In this document: one piece after another, positions 41,049-49,493 of the stretch | Position numbering within the stretch: the first letter of the stretch is position 1 | Layout: every line of letters begins with the position of its first letter | NCBI GenBank assembly: GCA_009835325.1 | Contig: VXWP01000013.1 | Location: 1 to 51,350, forward strand | Reading direction: 5' to 3' | Source of the DNA: Gemmatimonadota bacterium | GTDB taxonomy: Bacteria; JAAXHH01 | DNA: 51,350 nucleotides | Translations under genes and position numbers: made by a program | The notes under the pieces: model-generated | What the model was told of the DNA's origin: nothing | What the model saw: the letters and a program-made list of their open reading frames with translations, nothing else | Databases searched by the model: none

Positions 41049-42188
41049 TTACAACTCGAACACCTTCTCCAGCCGCGTCAGGTTGACGCACCCGCTTTCG
41101 GTCACGACCACATTGTCCTCGATCCGAACGCCACCGCCGAGATCAGGGTAGTACAAACCCGGTTCCACGGTCACGACGTGGCCGGCCACGAGGACCTGGG
41201 ACACCTTGGAAATGCGGGGCGGTTCGTGGATTTCCAGGCCGAAGCCATGGCCCGTGCCGTGGAAGAAGCCCTGCATGCGGCCGTTTTTCGCGCCCGTCTC
41301 GTAACCCTTGCTTTCGAACAGCCGTTCCACTTCTCCGTGGATATCACGTCCGTCCACCCCGGCTCGGACTCGCGAGAGCGCGATTTCCTGTCCTTCCAGC
41401 ACCGTATCGTATAGCCTTCGGAACGTGTCGGATACCGGCCCCTTTGCCACGGTGCGCGTGATATCCGCGTAATATCCGGTCTTCGCGGACTTGGGAAACA
41501 GGTCGAAGATGATGGGCTCGCCGGCGCGCAACGGTCCGGAACCCCCGTTGTGGGGGTCGCAGCCCTGGACGCCGCCGGCGATGATCGTGTGCTGGGCGAT
41601 GCAGTCCCGTTCCAGCAGGTAGACGTGGATACGCTTCCGGATGTACTCGGAAGTCAGCGGCCCTTCCGGCCCGTGGAGCAGGCCGTCCTTCACGGTAGCT
41701 TCGGCCAGGATATCGAAAGCCATGCGCAGGGCGTCTTCCGTGTGGCGGGAGGCGTTCGAGATGGCCGCGACCTCGTCGTCGGTCTTCACCGGGCGCTGGT
41801 CCCAGAAGGGATCCTCCTTCGACGCCACCGCGAATCCCCGATCCCGAAGCTTGTCGGCGTAACCCAGGGGGAAACCGTTCGGTACGCTGACACATTTCAC
41901 TTCCCGCTCCCGGAGCAGTTCGACCACGGCATCCATGAGTCCCGGATCCGCGTTGCCGGTCTTCTTCGCACGGTTCGTATAGTCCGTGAGCGATACCACT
42001 TCATCGACCTTCGACTGCGCCCGCGCACGGTCGATTTCCAGGTCGCTCATCATGATGGTCGTCCGGCCCTCCACCCGGAGAAATGTGAAAGGGTCCGGCA
42101 CGAACAGCCCCGCGGCGTAGAGCATGTCGGCGTCGCGCTCGCTGTCCGCAATGAGCAGGATGGCCTCGTTACCGGGTGATGCGGTCAT
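41049..42188 (-). CDS. M24B metallopeptidase (Xaa-Pro aminopeptidase/dipeptidase-like)
   Basis: A 379-residue pita-bread peptidase. The five metal ligands are all present: Asp229 and Asp242 (IIFDLFP, YADITRTV), His314 (GTGHGFGLEIHEPP), Glu342 (TVEPGLYYP) and Glu357 (GVRIEDNVVVTE). The N-terminal creatinase-like domain spans about residues 1-140. It probably removes an N-terminal residue before proline or cleaves X-Pro dipeptides in the cytoplasm. Its promoter region contains a perfect 16-bp palindrome between -35 and -10, so repression by a dimeric regulator is likely. Confidence 0.9.
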   Translation of the reverse strand: MTASPGNEAILLIADSERDADMLYAAGLFVPDPFTFLRVEGRTTIMMSDLEIDRARAQSKVDEVVSLTDYTNRAKKTGNADPGLMDAVVELLREREVKCVSVPNGFPLGYADKLRDRGFAVASKEDPFWDQRPVKTDDEVAAISNASRHTEDALRMAFDILAEATVKDGLLHGPEGPLTSEYIRKRIHVYLLERDCIAQHTIIAGGVQGCDPHNGGSGPLRAGEPIIFDLFPKSAKTGYYADITRTVAKGPVSDTFRRLYDTVLEGQEIALSRVRAGVDGRDIHGEVERLFESKGYETGAKNGRMQGFFHGTGHGFGLEIHEPPRISKVSQVLVAGHVVTVEPGLYYPDLGGGVRIEDNVVVTESGCVNLTRLEKVFEL

Positions 42189-42248
42189 TCAGGTGCCTTT
42201 CGTTTTAATAAGCCGGTCGAATACGTCACAATGATATTAATGGCCTTG

Positions 42249-42275
42249 GTTATATTGTACAATTGTACAAGTCAA
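42249..42275 (-). promoter_or_regulatory. M24 peptidase promoter with embedded perfect palindrome operator
   Basis: On the minus strand, TTGACT (42270-42275) and TATAAC (42249-42254) are separated by 15 bp, occupied by TTGTACAATTGTACAA (42255-42270), a perfect 16-bp palindrome. The position, about 60 bases before the peptidase ATG and inside the promoter, is classic for a repressor site. The TTGTACAA half-sites resemble operators of GntR-type regulators; no regulator gene is adjacent. Confidence 0.6.
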
Positions 42276-42322
42276 TACCGGCATGGATGGCTTCTGGGCT
42301 TGTACGATCGGGATCTCTCGGG

Positions 42323-43174
42323 TCAATCATATGTGTAGAACCCCTGGCCGGCCTTGCGCCCGTTCATCCCGGCGGCGACCATCTGGCGCAGCAGGGGCGG
42401 GGCAGCGTAGCGGTCGGTGCGGAAGGCGTCATGTAGCACTTCCGCGATGTAGAGCGTGGTGTCCAGGCCGATGAAGTCGAGCAGCTTGAGTGGACCGAGG
42501 GGGTGGCTGCACCCCAGGACCATGCCCGCGTCGATGTCCTCCTTCGTGGCCACGCCGGATTCGACCAGGCGCACCGCGTCCAGCAGGTAGGGGATGAGGA
42601 GGTAGTTGACGATGAAGCCCGGCGTATCCTTGACCTGGATCACCTGCTTGCCCAGCGATTCGCCGAACTGCCGGGCCGTTTCTACGGTCTCCTCGCTGGT
42701 CTGCAGTCCGACGACCATTTCGATAAGTCCCATGACGGGCACGGGATTGAAGAAATGAAGGCCCAGCACCTGCTCCGGCCGGTCTGTCGCCGCGGCCAGT
42801 TCGGTGATGGAAATGGAGGAGGTGTTGCTGGCCAGGATGGCGCCGGGCGGTGCGATGCCGTCGAGGGTGCGGAAGACCTCCTGCTTGGTTTCCAGGTTCT
42901 CGGTCACCGCTTCGATCACCAGGTCGCATTCGTCGAGGTCGCCGAATTCGGTCGTACCCGTGATGCGCCCGAGCACGGCCGCCTTTTCGTTTTCCGTCAT
43001 GCGTCCCTTGGAGACGTTCCGCGACAGGAGGCCGTCGATCCGACCGATGCCTCCGGCCACCAGCTCGTCGGATGCCTCGCGGACGATCGTCCGGTAACCC
43101 GCCTGGGCGCACACCTGCGTGATGCCCGATCCCATCAATCCACATCCAATGACGCCCACGGTCTCAATGGCCAT
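42323..43174 (-). CDS. 3-hydroxyacyl-CoA (3-hydroxybutyryl-CoA) dehydrogenase
   Basis: A 283-residue stand-alone NAD-dependent 3-hydroxyacyl-CoA dehydrogenase. Rossmann motif GVIGCGLMGSG (residues 7-17), ASNTSSISITELA, the catalytic His in LGLHFFNPVPVM (His140), Asn190 in DTPGFIVN and the C-terminal helical domain (SHPLGPLKLLDFIGLDTTLYIAE) are canonical. It oxidises 3-hydroxybutyryl-CoA in fatty-acid or butanoate metabolism. It lacks the hydratase half of FadB/FadJ. It lies 53 bases behind murD on the same strand; no other beta-oxidation genes are nearby. Confidence 0.93.
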   Translation of the reverse strand: MAIETVGVIGCGLMGSGITQVCAQAGYRTIVREASDELVAGGIGRIDGLLSRNVSKGRMTENEKAAVLGRITGTTEFGDLDECDLVIEAVTENLETKQEVFRTLDGIAPPGAILASNTSSISITELAAATDRPEQVLGLHFFNPVPVMGLIEMVVGLQTSEETVETARQFGESLGKQVIQVKDTPGFIVNYLLIPYLLDAVRLVESGVATKEDIDAGMVLGCSHPLGPLKLLDFIGLDTTLYIAEVLHDAFRTDRYAAPPLLRQMVAAGMNGRKAGQGFYTYD

Positions 43175-43227
43175 GCCGGATCCTCCGGGTGCTGTACTTC
43201 AGGTTATTCGGTGCTACGCGCGACTAC

Positions 43228-44718
43228 TCACTTCAGCGCCGCCACGGCTTCCCTGAACCGCTGGCCGCGTTCCTCGAAGTTGGTAAACATGTCGTAACTG
43301 GCACAGGCGGGCGACAGCACGACCACGTCGCCGGGCCGCGCAAGACGGGCGCTTTGCCGCACGGCGTCATTGAGCATTTCGGCGCGGACGATGACGGGCG
43401 GATGCGCATCAGCACCGGCTTTCCCGATCGCAGTCTCAATCGCGTCCGCGGTCGTGCCGATCAACACGGCTGCCCGGGCGCGCCGGACGATTTCCTTCGC
43501 CATGTCGTCGAAGGCCGTCCCCTTGTCGTACCCACCTGCGATCAGGACGACCGGCGCGTCGAATGCCCGGAGCGCCGTGACCGTCGACGCCGGCGTGGTG
43601 CAGGCCGAATCGTTGTAGTATCTCACGCCATCGATAACGGCGACCTCTTCCAGGCGGTGCTCCACGCCGCGGAACGCCTCGACCGTCGACCGGATGACCG
43701 ATGGCGGGATCCCGCCCAGGCATGCGGCCGTCACCGCGGCCAGCAGGTTGACCAGGTTATGCGGACCCGGCAGCCGGAGGGCGTCCACGGGACAAATGGC
43801 GTGTTCGCCGGAACTGTCGCGGAAGACCACCTGTCCGTCCCGCACGTGGCATCCGGTCTCGACGGGACCTTCCATGCTGAACCACGCGACCCGTCCCGGG
43901 CAGAATGCCGCCCATTTACGCAGCCGCTCGTCATCGGCGTTCAGGACGACCGCGTCCTCCGGCGACTGATAGTGCACGATGTGCCGCTTGGCCTGTTCGT
44001 AGGCGTCGAAGGTCCCGTGCCAGTCCAGGTGATTGGGCGACAGGTTCGTCACCACCGCCAGGCCCGGACTTCGCCGGATCCAGGCCAGCCGGTGCAACTG
44101 GAAGCTGGAAAGCTCGAGGACCACGGGACTGCCGGCGGCCGCCTCCCCGGATTCGGCCGCCTCCCCGGATTCGGCCGCCTCGTCCTGACCGTCGACCGTA
44201 CCGCCAGGACCTGCGCCTCCGCCTGGCTCTCCTGTTCCCGTGCGATCCCCTTCAATCTCGTTGAGCACGGCCCGGCCGATGTTCCCGCCCACCAGCGTAT
44301 CCGGGTCGACCGCCTGGTGCAGCGCCCCGAGAAGGCGGGTCGTGGTGGTCTTTCCGTTGCTGCCCGTGATGCCGATGACCGGCCGGCGGCAGGTCTCGAA
44401 GACCAGGTTGATCTCGGTGGTCAGCGCAACGCCCCGGTCCCGCGCCAGCTGGAGAAACGGACTGTCGTCCCGGACGGCGGGCCCGACCACCACGAGGTCC
44501 GCGCCGGTGATGTCCTCCTCCCGGTGCTCCCCGAGCACGTAGCGGACCGGCCATGGATCCAGTGCGGCGATGGACTTCCGGAGGGCTTCCGCGGGCAGCA
44601 GGTCGGTGACGGTAACGTCCGCTCCCCGCGCGGCGAAATACCGCGTGGACGCGGCGCCGCCGGAGAGCACGCCGAGCCCCAGTACGGTAACCCGTTTGCC
44701 TTTGAATTCCCTTGACAC
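43228..44718 (-). CDS. murD: UDP-N-acetylmuramoyl-L-alanine:D-glutamate ligase
   Basis: Cytoplasmic peptidoglycan ligase adding D-glutamate to UDP-MurNAc-L-Ala, 496 residues against about 440-450 for typical MurD. Visible are the N-terminal VTVLGLGVLSGGAAS, ATP-binding GITGSNGKTTTT (116-127), NIGRAVLNEI, LELSSFQLHRL, TNLSPNHLDWHG, NLVNLLAA and FRGVEHRLEEV. The excess length comes mainly from a Gly/Glu/Ala/Ser-rich insert at residues about 157-196, including tandem 18-bp units (44137-44154, 44155-44172) encoding repeated GEAAES. The start is GTG with a poor ribosome site. It follows the DUF2064 gene by 42 bases. A lone murD away from a dcw cluster is noteworthy. Confidence 0.93.
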   Translation of the reverse strand: MSREFKGKRVTVLGLGVLSGGAASTRYFAARGADVTVTDLLPAEALRKSIAALDPWPVRYVLGEHREEDITGADLVVVGPAVRDDSPFLQLARDRGVALTTEINLVFETCRRPVIGITGSNGKTTTTRLLGALHQAVDPDTLVGGNIGRAVLNEIEGDRTGTGEPGGGAGPGGTVDGQDEAAESGEAAESGEAAAGSPVVLELSSFQLHRLAWIRRSPGLAVVTNLSPNHLDWHGTFDAYEQAKRHIVHYQSPEDAVVLNADDERLRKWAAFCPGRVAWFSMEGPVETGCHVRDGQVVFRDSSGEHAICPVDALRLPGPHNLVNLLAAVTAACLGGIPPSVIRSTVEAFRGVEHRLEEVAVIDGVRYYNDSACTTPASTVTALRAFDAPVVLIAGGYDKGTAFDDMAKEIVRRARAAVLIGTTADAIETAIGKAGADAHPPVIVRAEMLNDAVRQSARLARPGDVVVLSPACASYDMFTNFEERGQRFREAVAALK

Positions 44719-44760
44719 CCGAAGTCCGCCCGGTTTAATATACGGCGTTGATTCGCGGGT

Positions 44761-45510
44761 TCAATCCGCGAAGTCCAGTCGTTCGTCGAGCGCCGTCAGA
44801 AAGGTGTTGGTTTCCGGTGCGTCGACGGTTTCAGGACCGCGCATCAACTGCACCAGGTCTTCGATCGTATCGATGTCCAGCAGGCGGAACTCGTCGAGCA
44901 CCTCGTGGGTGATCCGGCGCCGCCGAAGCAGGGCGACGGTCTCCTCGAGTTCCGATCCCGAACTCCAGCGCGAGATATCGAATATGCGGTGCGGCTTGCG
45001 CATGCCGATAAGATTGTACGCGCCGTCCTGGGCCGGGACAAGCACAATATCGTGGGATGAGAGGGACTCGCGGGCTCGATCGATGACCGTTTCCTCCAGC
45101 CGGGGCATGTCGCTCCCGGAGATCAGCACGTACGGGTATCTACCGAGCAGATCCTCGAACAGGCCGAGCATCATCTCACCCAAATTCGCGCCGGACACTG
45201 CGTGGTACGGGACGTCCGGCCCGGTAATCGAGCGAAAGGCGTCCGCGTATTCGGGCTGGGACGTGGCCAGCAGGACGTCGTAGTCCCGTCCCCGGTGCGC
45301 CGCGAACCGGTCCACCAGGAACGCGCGGTACATACCGGCCGCCAGGCGATGGGCTACGTCCGGACCGAGCACATTGCCCGACCGGTCGCGGATGTCCTTG
45401 AGGCCGGCATAGCCGTTCGCCGCCGTGCCATGGACCAGCCGGGTCTTGACGTTACCGGGTTCGGGATACTTGGCGAGCAGGACGAGTGCGGTGGGCGGAT
45501 AGGAAATCAT
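44761..45510 (-). CDS. DUF2064 / TIGR04282-type glycosyltransferase-fold protein
   Basis: A 249-residue GT-A-fold protein. The N-terminal ALVLLAKYPEPGNVKTRL is the hallmark of the DUF2064 group (TIGR04282-like glycosyltransferases), followed by DVLLATSQPEYADAF, LISGSDMPRLEETVIDRA and IVLVPAQDGAYNLIGMRKPH, matching nucleotide-binding and acidic positions of the fold. Biochemical function is not settled; some relatives are linked to arsenosugar synthesis. The start is Met before ISYPPTALVLL; upstream in-frame starts would run through the divergent promoter region and overlap the kinase gene. Upstream of murD on the same strand. Confidence 0.8.
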   Translation of the reverse strand: MISYPPTALVLLAKYPEPGNVKTRLVHGTAANGYAGLKDIRDRSGNVLGPDVAHRLAAGMYRAFLVDRFAAHRGRDYDVLLATSQPEYADAFRSITGPDVPYHAVSGANLGEMMLGLFEDLLGRYPYVLISGSDMPRLEETVIDRARESLSSHDIVLVPAQDGAYNLIGMRKPHRIFDISRWSSGSELEETVALLRRRRITHEVLDEFRLLDIDTIEDLVQLMRGPETVDAPETNTFLTALDERLDFAD

Positions 45511-45570
45511 TGGCCGGAAGGCATGGCTTGGCGCGATGGGAATCGCGCTCGCGATGAAGCCACTTTGGTC

Positions 45571-46548
45571 ATGAACATCGACAAAGATAATGTAGCGGAG
45601 TACGTTCACACAAGACATCTATTGGCCCCGCCGCGGGAAGGTTCCTGCACGGTGGAAGAACTGGGCGGCGGGTTTCTGAATACCGTGCTGCGGGTCACCG
45701 CCGACGACCGATCGGTCGTGGTGAAACAGGCCCTGGACGCGTTGCGGCTCTTCCCGGACCTCAAAGTCACCACCGACCGGATCGTCTACGAGACGCGGGC
45801 CCTCCGGGTTTTGAACGGACTGTTCCCCGAGGGGACCGTTCCGGCCGTCCTGCACTTCGACGACGCGGATCGCATCCTGGTCATGTCGGATCTGGGAAAG
45901 CGCCCGTCCCTGGAATCCGAGTTGGAGCGGGGACGCGTCGATCCTGCCGTGGCGGAGCAACTCGGCGGGTTTCTTTCGACCCTGCACCGGCAGACCTGGG
46001 ACGACCGGGAACTGCGCGGGCAATTCGACAACGAGGCCATGCAGGGCCTGAGGTACAAGTACTGTTTCTATTTCGTAGAAGATCCGGCGTTGAACCGAGT
46101 CGCCCGCCGGTTGGCGGAGACTTTCACGGAGACGAAGCAGACGCTGCTCCACGGCGACTTCTGGACGGCCAGCGTGATCGCCGCGGAAAAACGGGTCCGT
46201 ACCTTCGACCTGGAATTCGTCAACTACGGGCACCCGGCCCAGGACGCGGGTTTCATCATGGCCCACTACCTGCTGCACGCATACAACAAACCACGGGTCG
46301 CGGACGCGGTCTTCGACGCTGTCGAACTCATTTGGAGCACTTACGCGGAGGGCATGGGCGACCTGCTGCCTGAAGCAACGGAAACGATGGCCCTTCAGCA
46401 GGCCGGTCTCGAGATGCTGTTCCGCATCGACGGGATCAACCAGGTGCGGTATATCACCGACGACGGGGTCAGGGCACGCATTCGCCAGGCCGCCCGACCC
46501 ATGATGCTGGATGACGAAATAACGGTGGCGGGATTGCGCCACATTTGA
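45571..46548 (+). CDS. APH-fold small-molecule kinase, methylthioribose-kinase-like
   Basis: A 325-residue aminoglycoside-phosphotransferase-fold kinase. Residues 25-60 (VEELGGGFLNTVLRV, VVVKQALDALRLFPD, nucleotide-binding Lys52), the catalytic HGDFWTASVI (Asp196) and the metal motif FDLEFVNYGHPAQDAGF (DxE instead of DxD) resemble 5-methylthioribose kinase (MtnK) more than antibiotic kinases. No other methionine-salvage genes are nearby, so the substrate is inferred only. The ATG at 45571 is chosen because earlier in-frame codons overlap the divergent DUF2064 gene. Probably not a resistance gene. Confidence 0.72.
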   Translation: MNIDKDNVAEYVHTRHLLAPPREGSCTVEELGGGFLNTVLRVTADDRSVVVKQALDALRLFPDLKVTTDRIVYETRALRVLNGLFPEGTVPAVLHFDDADRILVMSDLGKRPSLESELERGRVDPAVAEQLGGFLSTLHRQTWDDRELRGQFDNEAMQGLRYKYCFYFVEDPALNRVARRLAETFTETKQTLLHGDFWTASVIAAEKRVRTFDLEFVNYGHPAQDAGFIMAHYLLHAYNKPRVADAVFDAVELIWSTYAEGMGDLLPEATETMALQQAGLEMLFRIDGINQVRYITDDGVRARIRQAARPMMLDDEITVAGLRHI

Positions 46549-46601
46549 ACTGCATGCACGGCACATAAACACCCTCAACACAACGGGCAAGGAGCGATAT
46601 C

Positions 46602-49454
46602 TTGGGCAGATTCAGATCACTACTCTTCATAGCGGCCGCAGTCGTAATCGGTCTGTGGATCCTCAGCGGATTCTGGGCCAACATCTTCGTCGAGGCGCTC
46701 TGGTTCGGCCAACTGGGCTTCGACGACGTGTTCTGGACGACGATCGGCGCCAAGTTCTTCACGGGACTGGTCTTCGGACTGGTCGCGCTGGTGGGCCTCG
46801 GGGCGAATGTCTACCTTGCGCGGTACTTCTCCACGCGCCTCACCGAACTTCACCTGTTCAACGAGGAGATGTCGGAACTCGAACAGCTTTTCTCCAACTC
46901 CAGGCTGATCGAGGTCGTGACGATCATCGGCATCCTGGTCATTGCCGCCATCATGGGCCTGATCGGCCTGGCCAACTGGGACGGTATGCTCCGGTTCTTC
47001 AACCAGGAGGCCTTTGGCGCCACCGATCCCATATTCAATATCGATATCGGGTTCTTCGTCTTCTCGCTGCCGATCTGGCATTTCGTCCGGTTCTGGCTGC
47101 TGCTCCTCGTCGTGGCCTCGGCCATCGCGGTCACCCTCTATTATCTCTACCGGGGCGCCGTCACCATCGAAGAGCGTGGCATACAGATCCGGTCGTACGC
47201 CCGCAACCACATCTGCGTCCTGGGCGCCATCGTCTTCCTGCTCATGGCCTGGGGCTACCGGCTCGACATGTACCGCCTGCTGTTTTCCGAGTCGGGATTC
47301 GCCTTCGGCGCGGGGTACACCGATCTGCACGCCCGGATGTACGCGCTGTGGATCATGCTCTTCGTGGCCATTGGCTGCGCCGGGCTGTTCCTGATGACGC
47401 TCCGCTCGCAGCGCCGCAACCTGCCGTTCATTGCCATCGGCGGCATGATCGTCTCGTCCCTGGTCGTCGGTTCGGTGTATCCCGGACTCGTCCAGTATTT
47501 CGTGGTGGCGCCCAACGAGTACGACCGGGAGGCGCCGTACATCCAGCACAGTATCGATTATACGCTGCAGGCATACGGCCTGGAAGGGGTCGACGAAGTG
47601 CCCTTCCAGATCCAGGAGAACCTCGGCGCGGGGGACATCCAGAACAACATCACGACCATCAACAACCTCAAGGTCCAGGACAAGCGTCCGCTCCGGCGCA
47701 CGTACCAGCAGCTCCAGGAGATCCGGACCTACTACGATTTCTCCAGCGTGGACGAGGACCGGTACATGATCGACGGTCAGTACCGCCAGGTCATGCTGGC
47801 GGCCCGGGAGTTGTCCTACGCCCAGCTGCCATCGCCCACCTGGCAGAACCGGCACCTGTTCTACACCCATGGCTACGGCCTGTGCCTGAGCCCGGTGAAC
47901 ACCGCCACGCCCGAGGGACTGCCGGACCTCTTCGTCAAAGACATCCCGCCCGTTTCCACGAGCGACGACCTCGTCGTGCGGCGGCCGGAATTGTACTTCG
48001 GCGAGAACATGGACGCCTACGCGGTCGTGAAGACCACGCAGGAGGAGTTCGACTATCCGGAGGGCGACGAGAACAAGTTCAGCCGGTACCAGGACGACGG
48101 CGGGGTGGAGCTCAGCTCCTACTTCCGCCGCCTGGCCTTCGCCCGATATTTCAGCGAGGTCAATTTCGTCATCAGCCCGCTGATCACCGACGAAAGCCAG
48201 GTGATGTTCTACCGTCAGCTGCAGAGCCGGGTGGAGAACGTCGCGCCTTTCCTGGACTATGATCACGATCCCTACCTGGTCATCGCCAACGGCAAGCTGT
48301 ACTGGATGATCGACGCCTACACGACCACGGGCTCCTATCCCTATTCGCAACGTTTCAGCGGTCTCCTGCAGATGCCGGACTCGGGCGACCTGGGCACCGG
48401 GCCGCAATCGGATATTCCCGGGCTGAATCCGCCGCCGCAGCGCAGGTTCGTACAGAACCAGCCCACGCTGCAGAACATCAACTACATCCGCAACTCGGTG
48501 AAGGTGGTCATCGACGCCTATACCGGCGAGACCGACTTCTACCTCGTGGACGAGACGGACCCGATGGTGCTGACGTACCAGAAGATCTTCCCGACGCTGT
48601 TCAAGCCGCTGAGCGAGATGCCGCAGCCGATCCGCGATCATATCCGGTATCCCCGCGACCTCTTCGCCATCCAGGCGGCCATGTACCGCATCTATCACAT
48701 GCGCAATCCCCAGGTGTTCTACAACAAGGAAGACCTCTGGGCGGTGCCCCAGCAGGTATACGCGGAGCAGGAACAGCAGGTATACCCGTACTACGCCGTG
48801 ATGAAGACGGCCCTGATGGAGAGGGAGGAAATGCTCCTCCTGCTGCCCTTTACGCCGGCCAACAAGGAGAACATGATCGGCTGGATGGCCGCCCATTGCG
48901 ACGCGCCGCTCTACGGCCGCATCAAGGTCTACAACTTCCCGAAGCAGGAACTGGTCTACGGCCCCATGCAGATCGAGGCGCGGATCACCCAGGACGCCGA
49001 CATCGCGAAGGAGCTCACCCTCTGGAACCAGGAGGGCTCCCAGGTGATCCGCGGCGACATCATCGTCGTGCCGATCCAGGAATCGCTGCTCTATATCGAG
49101 CCGCTTTACCTGCGGCAGCGGTCCACCCGGGGTGGTTTGCCCGAGCTCAAGCGCGTGATCGTCGCCTACGGCAACCGCATCGCCATGCGGGAGACGCTCG
49201 ACCAGGCACTTTCGGCCATTTTCGCCTTCGACGGCGCGACCCTCGCCCTGGAGACGACGCAGACGAGCGACGGACAGGTCGTTCCGCAGCCGAGGAGTGT
49301 CACGCTGAACGATCTGGCCAGGCGGGCGGTGTCCCACTTCGACGAGGCCCAGGGCCACCTCCAGGCGGGCGACTGGTCCGAATACGGGGCTTCGCTGCAG
49401 CAGCTGGAGAACGTACTCCGGCGTCTGTCGGACGAGGCCGCCCAGCTGGAGTAG
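46602..49454 (+). CDS. UPF0182 family membrane protein
   Basis: A 950-residue protein of the UPF0182/COG1615 family. It has seven predicted transmembrane helices in the first third (about 5-23, 50-73, 103-124, 160-182, 204-219, 246-266, 275-294) and a large extracytoplasmic region. Diagnostic stretches are LWFGQLGFDDVFWTTIGAK, YYDFSSVDEDRYMIDGQYRQ, WQNRHLFYTHGYGLCLSPVN, PELYFGE and TPANKENMIGWMAA. The start is TTG, with AAGGAG 7 bases upstream; no closer ATG or GTG fits. The C-terminal about 60 residues are a soluble helical tail (LARRAVSHFDEAQGHLQAGDW). Function unknown across the family. 54 bases downstream of the kinase gene. Confidence 0.9.
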   Translation: MGRFRSLLFIAAAVVIGLWILSGFWANIFVEALWFGQLGFDDVFWTTIGAKFFTGLVFGLVALVGLGANVYLARYFSTRLTELHLFNEEMSELEQLFSNSRLIEVVTIIGILVIAAIMGLIGLANWDGMLRFFNQEAFGATDPIFNIDIGFFVFSLPIWHFVRFWLLLLVVASAIAVTLYYLYRGAVTIEERGIQIRSYARNHICVLGAIVFLLMAWGYRLDMYRLLFSESGFAFGAGYTDLHARMYALWIMLFVAIGCAGLFLMTLRSQRRNLPFIAIGGMIVSSLVVGSVYPGLVQYFVVAPNEYDREAPYIQHSIDYTLQAYGLEGVDEVPFQIQENLGAGDIQNNITTINNLKVQDKRPLRRTYQQLQEIRTYYDFSSVDEDRYMIDGQYRQVMLAARELSYAQLPSPTWQNRHLFYTHGYGLCLSPVNTATPEGLPDLFVKDIPPVSTSDDLVVRRPELYFGENMDAYAVVKTTQEEFDYPEGDENKFSRYQDDGGVELSSYFRRLAFARYFSEVNFVISPLITDESQVMFYRQLQSRVENVAPFLDYDHDPYLVIANGKLYWMIDAYTTTGSYPYSQRFSGLLQMPDSGDLGTGPQSDIPGLNPPPQRRFVQNQPTLQNINYIRNSVKVVIDAYTGETDFYLVDETDPMVLTYQKIFPTLFKPLSEMPQPIRDHIRYPRDLFAIQAAMYRIYHMRNPQVFYNKEDLWAVPQQVYAEQEQQVYPYYAVMKTALMEREEMLLLLPFTPANKENMIGWMAAHCDAPLYGRIKVYNFPKQELVYGPMQIEARITQDADIAKELTLWNQEGSQVIRGDIIVVPIQESLLYIEPLYLRQRSTRGGLPELKRVIVAYGNRIAMRETLDQALSAIFAFDGATLALETTQTSDGQVVPQPRSVTLNDLARRAVSHFDEAQGHLQAGDWSEYGASLQQLENVLRRLSDEAAQLE

Positions 49455-49493
49455 GAACGGGTCGGACGCGGACCAGGCGGACTGGGGACAGCC

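Noticed and set aside
45202-45570. Upstream extension of the MtnK-like kinase
   Set aside because: Overlaps the divergent DUF2064 coding region and lacks family similarity.
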